64,000 nt of DNA from Acidisarcina polymorpha. GTDB lineage: Bacteria > Acidobacteriota > Terriglobia > Terriglobales > Acidobacteriaceae. A program made the position numbers and the translations under genes. Each line of letters opens with the position of its first letter. Position 1 is the first letter of the stretch. The stretch is from assembly GCF_003330725.1 (NCBI RefSeq), contig NZ_CP030840.1, forward strand, positions 186,001 through 250,000, written 5' to 3'. Under the pieces are notes generated by a model, which was given only the letters and a program-made list of their open reading frames with translations, ran no database searches and was not told the origin of the DNA. Below are positions 48,769-56,735 of this stretch, one piece after another.

Positions 48769-50040
48769 CTAAGGGATGCTCGCGCTATGCAATTGCGCCT
48801 CTGCCGCCCCTATAGTGAGATCTGCTCCGACAGGCAATCCTAGAGTGTTCTTCGTATTTACGATGAGTTCAATCGGCACGATTTTTATTTTGTCCGAAAA
48901 CTTGAGCACTCGATTGAAGTACAAGACGCCGAGATTCGCAACATTGATCATGGTGTTGGGATGGACGTTGACTGTGATCTCCGGATGTCCGGCGACACTG
49001 ATCCCGGTGAAGGTGCTGCCGCCGGAGAAGTCGAATGAGGTCTCATTGGTAGTGATGGCGTTCGCGGTCGCCGCCACCGCCGTCGCGCTGACCAGGCCCG
49101 AGAGCAGATTGACACCGGCTACCGAGGTAGTCGCCTCGCTTGTCGCCTCGGCATGGTTAATATTGCCGCTTCCGGTGACGGTAACGGTTCCGGTTGTCAC
49201 CACCCCAGGAATGTTCGTAGAAGCGACTGAATCCGTCTCTACAGCGCCGTTGGTGCCGGCGCAAGGGATGAGTTCCCGAACCAGCGGTCCCGAACTCACT
49301 GAACCAGTGGTTAGTTGCGGGGAGTATGCGTAGCCGCCTACCAGGGCGAGCCCTTTGACCAATCGAAGCTCGCTCGATGCATCGGAAATAATGATCTCGG
49401 TGCCCAGTTTAAAGAGCTCGTTCGCGATCGTCACTTTGACGTGAATCATGTTCACGGTAAGCGCAGATTCTTCGGATTCGACTTTAGTGATCTGCTCGTT
49501 AAGGATGACGCTGCCAATTCCGGGAAGGTCGATCGTGGTGTTCGGAGCAGGATTGGCCGCGACTGGAAGCCCAAGAACGGAAAGGTTGCTGAATTCCGAT
49601 CCGGCGCTGCTGAAGTGATAGACCCCGCTTTCGTCCACCGTTGTTGTGCTGACTGCTTTGATTTCGTTTGCGGAGATGACACCGCCGAGCAGGTTGACTC
49701 CGAAGACATCGCTAGTTGCCTTAGAACTGGTCGCGGTACTGGACGAACTGGTGTCGACTAGTCCCGTGCTGAGCAAAGGCGCCTGGCTGATTGACGCGGC
49801 ACTTGCGGTGAAAGTGCCGACTGATTGGGTGTCGCAGGTTGGCAATATCGCCGGAGCGATCGGGCCCAGAGTTACCTTACTTCCTACATTGACCCGCGCA
49901 CCGTAGGCCGAGCCGATATGGTAGGTGGTGTTGGCGAAGCAGCCGGGAGTCGCGCCCGCAGTGAGTGCCGCGGCGGCACAAACTGTTCCGATGAAAACGC
50001 GATTGAGACGAGTCTTACCGCCGCTCATTGCTTTTTGCAT
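48769..50040 (-). CDS. Choice-of-anchor P surface protein with internal duplication
   Basis: 423 residues from the ATG at 50040, which has GGAGG six bases upstream; the open frame continues to 50112 without support. Signal peptide about 1-36. Two similar beta-rich units follow: GVNLLGGVISANEIKAVSTT ... NTTIDLPGIGSVILNE (residues about 110-185) and GVNLLSGLVSATAVAATANA ... NTMINVANLGVLYFNR (about 310-390), so the protein arose by duplication. Ser, Thr, Ala and Val dominate, as in exported adhesin-like proteins. The choice-of-anchor P family is named for variable C-terminal sorting signals; none is evident here. A perfect FNR-type box lies 74 nt upstream. Confidence 0.75.
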   Translation of the reverse strand: MQKAMSGGKTRLNRVFIGTVCAAAALTAGATPGCFANTTYHIGSAYGARVNVGSKVTLGPIAPAILPTCDTQSVGTFTASAASISQAPLLSTGLVDTSSSSTATSSKATSDVFGVNLLGGVISANEIKAVSTTTVDESGVYHFSSAGSEFSNLSVLGLPVAANPAPNTTIDLPGIGSVILNEQITKVESEESALTVNMIHVKVTIANELFKLGTEIIISDASSELRLVKGLALVGGYAYSPQLTTGSVSSGPLVRELIPCAGTNGAVETDSVASTNIPGVVTTGTVTVTGSGNINHAEATSEATTSVAGVNLLSGLVSATAVAATANAITTNETSFDFSGGSTFTGISVAGHPEITVNVHPNTMINVANLGVLYFNRVLKFSDKIKIVPIELIVNTKNTLGLPVGADLTIGAAEAQLHSASIP

Positions 50041-50113
50041 GTGTAGCCTCCACTGAATAAGAGATTGATATCTCCTTCGCTCAGCAAAGTAGCAAATCGC
50101 GTCATTTACCATC

Positions 50114-50127
50114 TTGATCTAAATCAA
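50114..50127 (-). promoter_or_regulatory. Perfect FNR/Crp-type operator
   Basis: TTGATCTAAATCAA matches TTGAT-N4-ATCAA at every defined position. Its centre is about 80 bp upstream of the choice-of-anchor P ATG, which allows a class II activated promoter with its start near 50080 and a 40-nt leader. The box is 312 bp downstream of a gene for a Crp/Fnr regulator on the same strand. It is symmetrical, so it could act on either strand, but no plus-strand gene starts nearby. Confidence 0.75.
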
Positions 50128-50275
50128 CTTACTTGCTTATTCGCAAAACTTGCTCTAATGGGAATTGTCGTAGATATTGAACAAGTTATTCAAGGATTGA
50201 TGTACCGGGGAATTTCACATCTCCAGGAAACATTTGATGTTGCGGAGTTGTCGAACAGGGCACCATAGGGAGTAT

Positions 50276-50340
50276 GGCAGACGCGAATCAATAAGAGGCC
50301 GGCTTGCCTCAATGAGCCAGTACCGATGTTCGCGTCTGCC
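50276..50340. repeat. Y-shaped inverted-repeat element between regulator and surface-protein genes
   Basis: GGCAGACGCGAA (50276-50287) is the exact reverse complement of TTCGCGTCTGCC (50329-50340). Within the 41-nt interval GAGGC (50295-50299) and GCCTC (50306-50310) form a second hairpin. There is no T-run on either side, so it is not a standard terminator. It may be a structured RNA, a mobile repeat relic or a regulator site. The rest of the 398-bp gap (50041-50438) contains the FNR box and no credible gene. Confidence 0.65.
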
Positions 50341-50438
50341 GAGAGCGATTAAGCCTGCAATCAAGAACGGCAGAGTAGCGCGCCATCCAACCAGTTACAA
50401 TACTGCGGTGCGGCCCGTATCATCCGGGTAGCCTAATC

Positions 50439-51191
50439 TCAGGCTACGCGACGGCACCGGGATTGTTTCCTCTTTTGCATCAGCCGGCTGAGATGCTCGG
50501 GGGTAATCGAAAGCAGTTGAGCAAGCTCCATCTGCTTGAGGATCGGCAACGGGTCCATGGTTACCCCGAAGGGATGAACCCTCTCCCGTTCTGTCATGAA
50601 ATGATCTAAACGCTGTTCCGCACAACACCCGGTCATTTCTATCTGTAGACTGATCTGGGAAGCGAGTTCCAGGCATAGTACCTCAAGGAGATGGGACATC
50701 ATCTCCGAGCTGGCTTGCAGCAACCGTGAAAACTGAGAGGCGTGGATTCGGGCTACGACACAATCTGTGAGCGCCCGCACAGAATAGATTGTTCGGATGC
50801 CCATGAGGACGGAAGTGGATCCAGCATACCAGCCTTCCGAGCGCAGTCCGAGGGTGATTTCACGCCCACTTGTTGTAAGGTGTTCCAGTTTCACCGTCCC
50901 TTGGCGCACCAGATAAACGGAACTGGCTGCGCATCCTTGCTCAAGCAGGAGCGTACCCGCCTTTAGCAAGCGGACCGCGGGAAGCAATTGAAATATGTTG
51001 AGGCGTCCGGCGAGTACCGGAGTAAACGCCGGCACTCCATTTCCATTCGCAGGTTCAGCGGCAGAAAGAAACGACTCAAGAGGTGATGCGGCAGCCTTGC
51101 TCTCCATTGAATAGTCCCCTACGTTGGTTTGTTCAGCGCTTCCGGCCCGGATACCCGTCCCACCGGACGGCGAGCCTGAACTGCTGGCCAT
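50439..51191 (-). CDS. Crp/Fnr-family transcriptional regulator (C-terminus short)
   Basis: 250 residues from the ATG at 51191; the frame extends to 51290 and a later Met (MESKAAAS) is also possible. The cyclic-nucleotide-binding fold is seen from NIFQLLPAVRLLKAGTLLLE through VYLVRQGTVKLEHL to ITLGLRSEGWYAGSTSVL; then the dimer helix; then the DNA-binding helix-turn-helix LAQLLSITPEHLSRLMQ. The recognition helix E-x-x-S-R equals that of FNR, predicting TTGAT half-sites. There is no N-terminal four-Cys cluster, so it does not sense oxygen by an FNR-type Fe-S cluster. The chain ends eleven residues after the recognition helix, without the usual wing. Confidence 0.82.
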   Translation of the reverse strand: MASSSGSPSGGTGIRAGSAEQTNVGDYSMESKAAASPLESFLSAAEPANGNGVPAFTPVLAGRLNIFQLLPAVRLLKAGTLLLEQGCAASSVYLVRQGTVKLEHLTTSGREITLGLRSEGWYAGSTSVLMGIRTIYSVRALTDCVVARIHASQFSRLLQASSEMMSHLLEVLCLELASQISLQIEMTGCCAEQRLDHFMTERERVHPFGVTMDPLPILKQMELAQLLSITPEHLSRLMQKRKQSRCRRVA

Positions 51192-51477
51192 ACGCAAGAG
51201 ATAAACAATTGGATTTGGAGCTATAAGAAATATTGTCAGATTTCTTCCATGCGGTATTACCAAAGAAACATAGGAACCTTGAGTAATCAATCCCGTTAAC
51301 TAAACGGTCAATAACTTCCTGGCAAAAGTTATCAAGAGTGGCGAAGCGATGCCAATCGCGTTTGAAAATGGCGCTGACCTATTTGGACAGCAATATCCGG
51401 GGAAGCACAGGCATAGCCGGTGTCTTATCCACTCTTTCGCGGCGCGCTAACCCTGAGCGACTTACTCCGCAAGAAAT

Positions 51478-52038
51478 CTATCTCCCCTGGGAGAAGTCAG
51501 CGCGGCAACCGCGGTCAACCCAGATGCCCTTGTTGTTGTACCCCCAGGTTTGTCCCTGGATGCAAGGAGAGCCGCTGCGTTGATAGACCAATCTGACACC
51601 TTGGCGAGTGTAGGCATTGCAGAAGTTATAGCCGCCGTTATTCGAGGAGCAAGTCACTACCCCGCCATTCCCGGGCACCGTCACCGGAGGCGGAGGATAG
51701 CCTCCTCCCCAATTATTGCCGGGCGGATATCCCGGACCAGGACCCCAGTTTGAGCCGCCGCCGAGAACGACAAAGTCGGCACGGCAGCCGCGATCAACCC
51801 AGGTGCCTCGGCGGTCGTATCCCCAGGTCTGTCCCTGAATGCAAGCGGAGCCGCTGCGCTGTCGCACCATCTGTACGCCGCCCCTGGTGTCCACCGGGCA
51901 GTAATGACGGCGGCCATCATCGGACGCACAAGTGAAGTTTCGTCCGTTCTGGGAAGTCATGCCGCTTTGGGCAGACGCGCGAGGGGCACCGATCATAGCG
52001 AGTACAACCGCAAAGAGCACGTATTTGATGATGCGCAT
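51478..52038 (-). CDS. Secreted DUF3011 protein with two repeats
   Basis: 186 residues from the ATG at 52038 that starts a signal peptide (cleaved near ASA). Two copies of a 45-residue Cys-rich unit follow: FTCASDDGRRHYCPVDTRGG ... GSACIQGQTWGYDRRG, and VTCSSNNGGYNFCNAYTRQG ... GSPCIQGQTWGYNNKG, each ending in WVDRGCRADF. They are joined by a Gly/Pro linker (residues about 95-125). This is the DUF3011 pattern: exported, disulfide-rich, function unknown. It stands alone between the regulator and ftsB genes. Confidence 0.85.
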   Translation of the reverse strand: MRIIKYVLFAVVLAMIGAPRASAQSGMTSQNGRNFTCASDDGRRHYCPVDTRGGVQMVRQRSGSACIQGQTWGYDRRGTWVDRGCRADFVVLGGGSNWGPGPGYPPGNNWGGGYPPPPVTVPGNGGVVTCSSNNGGYNFCNAYTRQGVRLVYQRSGSPCIQGQTWGYNNKGIWVDRGCRADFSQGR

Positions 52039-52255
52039 GAAATCCCCCAGATATCTCAGCAGAATTAGAGGCACGTCCTTACAGAGTAAGGTCGAACCGG
52101 AGCGCTCCGCCGCCAGATTAGCGAAAGAGGTTTCCGGAGTACTCCCCAGTAACCCTAATTTCGCGCTCTTTGATCGTCAAGATGAAAGCTGCAATGCAGG
52201 CGAGGACAGCAACAATCCGGTCACATTCCACACCGAGAGATATGGCAGGAAAGCG

Positions 52256-52687
52256 CTATTCAGCACTTCCCCGCTTGTGTTTGGGCGGGGAGGGAGCAGG
52301 CGCCTGGCCCGACGCGTTTGTCTTGGCCGAGTTTGGCCCGTCCTTCAAGGTGAAGATGACTTCGCCAGGACGGGCGTAATGTAGCTTTTCCCGCGCTTCA
52401 TGTTCGATTGCGTCCGGATCCCCCTGCAATCGTTCGACATGGGCCTGTAATTTCGCGTTCTCCTGCTTCAACTGGTCGATCTGTTGCGAAAGCTCCGCAT
52501 CTTCCATTCGCTTCTGCTTATAAACCCGCAGGCCGTTGTCGCCGGCGACCGCGAAATACCCCAGCACGGCAGCCAGCACCATCGCCGATCCGGTCGCCAA
52601 CCGGCGGCGATTCCGGTAGACCGAACGCCACACCCACCCAGCAGCTGAGATCGAGACCTTCGATTTGTCAATATTTTTTTCACACAA
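52256..52687 (-). CDS. ftsB: FtsB/DivIC-family septum formation initiator
   Basis: About 143 residues. A basic cytoplasmic N-terminus, one transmembrane segment (ATGSAMVLAAVLGYFAV, about 31-48) and a short leucine-zipper coiled coil (SQQIDQLKQENAKLQAHVER) followed by the family motif GDPDAIEHEAREKLHYARPGE. FtsB joins FtsL and FtsQ at the division site and couples septal wall synthesis to the ring. The start codon is uncertain: the frame opens with a TTG at 52687 close behind GAGGG. The Pro/Lys-rich C-terminus is an extension. No eno or other division gene is adjacent. Confidence 0.85.
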   Translation of the reverse strand: MCEKNIDKSKVSISAAGWVWRSVYRNRRRLATGSAMVLAAVLGYFAVAGDNGLRVYKQKRMEDAELSQQIDQLKQENAKLQAHVERLQGDPDAIEHEAREKLHYARPGEVIFTLKDGPNSAKTNASGQAPAPSPPKHKRGSAE

Positions 52688-52999
52688 ATCCCTCTACTGC
52701 CTGCGCGCACTGCAGCGACTAAGCCTGGCCTGTCCGCAAACGCGGAGCACAGCCAGTCTTGATGCTCGAAAACCTGCGAGGCCAACAGTGCACACCGCGC
52801 AGCTGGGCTTCAGTCTCAAGACTTGCGCACATCACCATCCATCTTTATGAGAGAAGTCTTCGCCCCTCGAGTCAAGTGGAAGTTCTGTTGGTTTGGCGAT
52901 GAGGAACCCAGTTCGCCAAATGGCTACTCCGAAGGCCTCATCATTTATCATCAGGAATCAGGGCTATCCTCAGGAAATCGGGGCGTCGACAACCAATTG

Positions 53000-53191
53000 A
53001 TGCGCGTTCTTTACGTGATCTTTGTGCTCTGCGTCGGTGCGCTGCTTTGGGCGGCGTTTGCTGCGGCCGGGCATATCCGGCAGCATGAAAAAAACGCCAC
53101 TCGTTCGGCCGAGCCAAAGTCGGGCGATGAACTGACTGAGAATAAAGAAGTGCTGCTTTCAGGACGCGAGACGAACCGAGACCAGAGATGA
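53000..53191 (+). CDS. Small single-span membrane protein coupled to bioY
   Basis: 63 residues from the ATG at 53000: a hydrophobic N-terminal segment (VLYVIFVLCVGALLWAAFAA) then a polar tail of Lys, Glu and Arg. Its stop overlaps the bioY start in an ATGA arrangement (53188-53191), which supports it as a real gene. I do not recognise the family. It may be a membrane partner of the transporter or simply an upstream gene that sets bioY translation. The open frame extends further upstream to 52823 but this part lacks protein-like features. Confidence 0.5.
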   Translation: MRVLYVIFVLCVGALLWAAFAAAGHIRQHEKNATRSAEPKSGDELTENKEVLLSGRETNRDQR

Positions 53192-53814
53192 AGAACACCG
53201 TGGCCGAGATAGCGTTTCCCCAAGTCAGATGGAGCGAGAATTCGGCATCGAAGTCTTTTCTGAAGGCTGTGGCTATTGCAGTTGCGGCCAGTGGTCTGGT
53301 TGCGTCGTGCGCCCAGGTGAACATCCCTCTACTGTTTACGCCTGTCCCTCTCAATCTGGCTTCTTTGGCGGCGCTCGTCTCAGGGCTGGTGCTTGGCCCC
53401 AGACTCGCCTTTACCTCGCTGTGCCTCTATCTCCTCGAAGGTGCGTTGGGATTGCCGGTCTTTAGTCCTCAAGGAACTCTGGGCATCCTGCATCTACTTG
53501 GCCCGGCTGGCGGCTACCTGCTCAGCTATCCGTTCGCCGCAGCAGTCGCCGGATACTTCTACCAGCGCCTTTCAAGGGCTTCTACCTTTGGGGCCTTTGT
53601 CTCCGCCGCTGCCAGCGGAGCAGCTGCGAGCCTCCTGACTCTCGTTTTTGGAGCCACCTGGCTCATGCTGCTCACTCATCTTGACATCCGTCTGGTGCTG
53701 GCCCAGGCAGTACTTCCCTTCCTGCCCGGCGACGTGCTCAAAGTTTTCGCCGCGGCCGGCATCGCAACTATGGTGTTTCGCTTCCGTGACCCCTGGTGGG
53801 AGCGCTTGCTTTGA
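53188..53814 (+). CDS. bioY: Biotin transporter BioY (S component)
   Basis: 208 residues, six predicted membrane helices. The BioY pattern is clear: AQVNIPLLFTPVPLNLASLA near residue 42, LEGALGLPVFSPQGTLGILH near 85, LGPAGGYLLSYPFAA, and LAQAVLPFLPGDVLKVFAAA near the end. BioY binds biotin and either works alone or uses the shared ECF ATPase module; no ecfA/ecfT genes are near. The preceding small membrane gene is translationally coupled. A downstream mqnD with its own promoter follows. Confidence 0.92.
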   Translation: MKNTVAEIAFPQVRWSENSASKSFLKAVAIAVAASGLVASCAQVNIPLLFTPVPLNLASLAALVSGLVLGPRLAFTSLCLYLLEGALGLPVFSPQGTLGILHLLGPAGGYLLSYPFAAAVAGYFYQRLSRASTFGAFVSAAASGAAASLLTLVFGATWLMLLTHLDIRLVLAQAVLPFLPGDVLKVFAAAGIATMVFRFRDPWWERLL

Positions 53815-53840
53815 AGATTCGCCCGCTAATTGGAAAGATT

Positions 53841-53868
53841 TTGGCTCTTGCCGGAACCGGGCTATACT
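53841..53868 (+). promoter_or_regulatory. Candidate sigma-70 promoter for mqnD
   Basis: TTGGCT (53841-53846) and TATACT (53863-53868) are separated by 16 bp. The predicted start is about 110 bp upstream of the mqnD GTG. The -10 matches five of six consensus bases and the -35 four of six. Confidence 0.4.
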
Positions 53869-53985
53869 CGCAGAGCACCCTCGCTTGGCAATCGCGGGTT
53901 TTCTGCCTAATCGTTACTTCCACAGAACCAAGGCCAGTGAACCCGGCCTGGCTTATGAACAACTGCGTCACCATCAGGAGAAGAA

Positions 53986-54921
53986 GTGAGCACATCCCCT
54001 TCCAATATTGAATCGGCTGAACCTGCACCGCAGACACCCTCTTCAGTCGATCCTGCCTCGTTCAATGGCCACCCTTTAGTCAGCGGCATCAAGGACATTT
54101 CCATCGCGCACAGTCCTGACTCTGACGATGCGTTCATGTTCTATGGCTTGGCGACCAACAAGATCCGCGTTCCCGGCTACAAGTTTCACCACACTCTGAC
54201 CGATATCGAAACGCTGAATCGCCGGGCCATTGATGAAGCTTTCTATGACGTGACTGCCATTTCCTTCCACGCCTACCCGTATATGCAGGAGAATTATGCT
54301 CTGATGGCCTGCGGCGGCAGCGTTGGCGAGGGCTACGGTCCCATGATCGTCGCTCGTCACGCCTACTCCCAGGAGGAAATACGGAAGGTCAAAATTGCGA
54401 TCCCTGGCGTGTTAACGACTGCCTACCTGACGCTGAAGATCTTCGCGCCCGAGATCGAAACGGTTGCCGTCCCCTTCGATCGCATTATCCCTGAAATCCT
54501 CGCCGGCAACTTTGACGCCGGTCTGATCATTCACGAGGGCCAACTGACCTATTCGCACAGCGGGCTTCACAAGGTGCTCGATCTCGGCCAATGGTGGCGA
54601 GAGCAGACTCGCCTGCCGCTGCCGCTTGGCGGGAACGCCATCCGGCGCTCGCTCGGCCAGGATTCCATGCTGACAGTGACCCAGGCTTTACGCGATTCCA
54701 TTCAACACGCCCTCGATAATCGCGAGGCCGCGCTTGACTATGCCATGCAGTTCGCCCGCGATCTCGACACTCGCCTCGCCGACAAATTCGTAGGGATGTA
54801 TGTCAACGAGCGCACGCTGAACTACGGCGAGGACGGCAGAGAAGCGATTCGCAAGCTGCTGCAAATGGGACACGAGCGCGGGATCATCCCCAACGCCGCC
54901 AAGATTGATTTTGTAGGCTAG
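53986..54921 (+). CDS. mqnD: 1,4-dihydroxy-6-naphthoate synthase MqnD
   Basis: 311 residues. Converts cyclic de-hypoxanthinyl futalosine to 1,4-dihydroxy-6-naphthoate in the futalosine route to menaquinone. Motifs: ISIAHSPDSDDAFMFYGLAT at the start of the fold, YDVTAISFHAYPY, GEGYGPMIVAR, FDAGLIIHEGQLTY (the catalytic His region) and LPLPLGGNAIRR. About 30 extra residues rich in Pro and Ser precede the fold. The start is a GTG at 53986 with AGGAG six bases upstream. Pairs functionally with mqnE at 39 kb; other mqn genes are outside the window. Confidence 0.93.
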   Translation: MSTSPSNIESAEPAPQTPSSVDPASFNGHPLVSGIKDISIAHSPDSDDAFMFYGLATNKIRVPGYKFHHTLTDIETLNRRAIDEAFYDVTAISFHAYPYMQENYALMACGGSVGEGYGPMIVARHAYSQEEIRKVKIAIPGVLTTAYLTLKIFAPEIETVAVPFDRIIPEILAGNFDAGLIIHEGQLTYSHSGLHKVLDLGQWWREQTRLPLPLGGNAIRRSLGQDSMLTVTQALRDSIQHALDNREAALDYAMQFARDLDTRLADKFVGMYVNERTLNYGEDGREAIRKLLQMGHERGIIPNAAKIDFVG

Positions 54922-55041
54922 GCCTTTCACTTTCGACTGAAAATGCTAGGTGGGCTGAGTGGCTTTTCTGCGCAGGCCTGAGGATTAGTGGCTTTCAGCC
55001 CTTCTCGCTGTTAGCCTTTCGGCGCATCCCATCTTGTAGGG

Positions 55042-55395
55042 GTGTGTGGAAAGATGAAAGCAGAGAAGACCGAGTCAGAATTGAAGAACTATTCCGCTCC
55101 ATGGACGGGCGAGGTGATCCTCGCCTGCAAGCGCTGTCAGAAAAAGCTCCGCCGCGAAAAGCATCCCTCAGAGTTTTCCCGCCTCAAGAAGTGGTTTAAG
55201 AATCGGGGGCGCCAACTGCCTTCGACGACAGCCTTCCACATCATTGAAATTCCCTGTCAAAATATTTGTCCGAAGCATGGTGTCGTCGTGCTTAGCCGTC
55301 CACAACTCGCGAGTCGGCCACCCCGCTTCTCGATCCTGTCGAGCGAACGACAAGTAGAGCGCTTCTATGAAGCTCTGATTGCCATGAAATCCTGA
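55042..55395 (+). CDS. Small Cys-containing protein of unknown function
   Basis: 117 residues from a GTG at 55042 (or 113 from the ATG at 55054). It has VILACKRCQKKLRRE near residue 30 and HIIEIPCQNICPKHGVVVLS near 70, that is, a C-x2-C and a C-x3-C-x2-H arrangement that could form a zinc or Fe-S site, set in a thioredoxin-like alternation of strands and basic helices. I recognise no family with certainty; it resembles predicted metal-binding proteins with a ferredoxin-like thioredoxin fold. It stands alone after mqnD and converges on the cytochrome. Confidence 0.6.
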   Translation: MCGKMKAEKTESELKNYSAPWTGEVILACKRCQKKLRREKHPSEFSRLKKWFKNRGRQLPSTTAFHIIEIPCQNICPKHGVVVLSRPQLASRPPRFSILSSERQVERFYEALIAMKS

Positions 55396-55481
55396 TGAAG
55401 TCTCAACCGTGATTTCCTCTCGGGTCGACTCACATCGATGCTGGTATTTTCTGGGAACTGAGCGCTGAACGCTCATGGCGC

Positions 55482-56704
55482 TTAGCGCGATACCCTCCAA
55501 GGCGAAGTCGTTTTCCAGCTTGCGAGTTCCGAGAGGGCCCACTCGTTCGACTTGCCCTCGTGGCAAGAGGTGCAAGGGTTAGGTATCCCGAACTGCTCCG
55601 TAAGCTTGGGCGAAATAAAACGGAAGGTATGGCTACTCACAGATGTCTTGCCCAAAGTCTGTTCAATCCTGGGCATGTGACAACTGGTGCATTCGCTTCC
55701 CGGGCTGCCTGCCGGGTGATGGGTGTGCTCTGCTACGGATGTACGCAGTCCCGCGGGATTGTCAGCCGTATGGCAGTTCAGACATAAGGCATTCCCGGAC
55801 CTGATTAGGTTGGAAGGGTTCCGGCCGCTGTGCACCTGGTGACAGTCGAAACAACGCATCTCGCGGTGTACATCACGCTCTGGACGAAGTCATTGCCCTG
55901 CATCCGGTTCTTGTGTGCGGTTCCATCCTGCCAGTAGTAGAAATCCTGAGATCCCAGTCGCGAGTCCTCCAGTTTCCAAAAGTCGGATAGTCTTTGCCCG
56001 GGCAGGTAGCCGACTGGCCAATCGACATACTTACCATAGCTCGGGGACTCGAGTGGCCTTCCCTGGCTGTGGCATTGCAAGCACGTATCATTCCCGCGTA
56101 CGAAATCAAGTTTCGCGGGATTCACAATATTCTTCAGGGTCGGCTGCGCCACATGTTCGCTTCCCGGCCCATGGCACTTCTCGCACCCGACATTCCATTC
56201 CGTGACTTGCTTTGTGGCGAGGTTGTAGTTTACCGAGTGACAGCCATCGCATGTTGGGCCAGTAGGACGTTCTTCATTGCTTTTTGGATAAAAAGGTACC
56301 CACCAGTCAGTTCCATCTGCAACGTGATAGGGCAGCCATTTGCGGTTCGCGATGTCCCATTGTCCAGGTAGCGGATAATAGTCATCTCCCTTTTTGGCGA
56401 AGTATCGCTGCTTCCATCGGCTGCCGTACACAAGAGCAACTTGGCCAATATCAAAGGGACGATTTGGATCAGGGTGGTCGAAATCCCCGAGTACGGCTTC
56501 CGGATGGACCTTCGGATCGCGAACGACGTTCGCCATCCGGGTCTGCTTCCACCCATCAAACTCTTTTTCGTGACACCTGCGGCAAGTCTCGGAACCAACA
56601 AAATGAGAGGTACTAGAACTCTCTTGAGACAGGCCGTTTGGGAGGGAAAACAACGCGAGAAACAAGAAGGGCGCTGCAAATCGTCGTAACTTCAGGGTCG
56701 TCAT
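55482..56704 (-). pseudogene. Octaheme c-type cytochrome, interrupted by a frameshift
   Basis: Two overlapping frames together read as one protein of about 406 residues. The first (56704 to about 55866) has a signal peptide and four haem sites: CRRCH, CDGCH, CEKCH and CLQCH. It then runs into unrelated sequence and stops at 55805. The second (about 55859 to 55482) continues with CFDCH, CLNCH, CTSCH and CTSCH. Expected YTREMRCFDCH is restored by one extra C in the run ACC-GCGAGATG near 55864-55868, so a single base is missing. Similar exported multihaem cytochromes, often with C-terminal TPR repeats, take part in electron transfer; here the TPR part is absent. It is 31 nt after the SPFH gene on the same strand. 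A sequencing error is an equally good explanation. Confidence 0.82.
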
Positions 56705-56735
56705 CCTCTTTCTTAGGATTTAGACGGCCCATACT

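Noticed and set aside
51279-51290. TTGAGTAATCAA upstream of the Crp/Fnr gene as a second FNR box
   Set aside because: The half-sites are two bases too close together for the family spacing.
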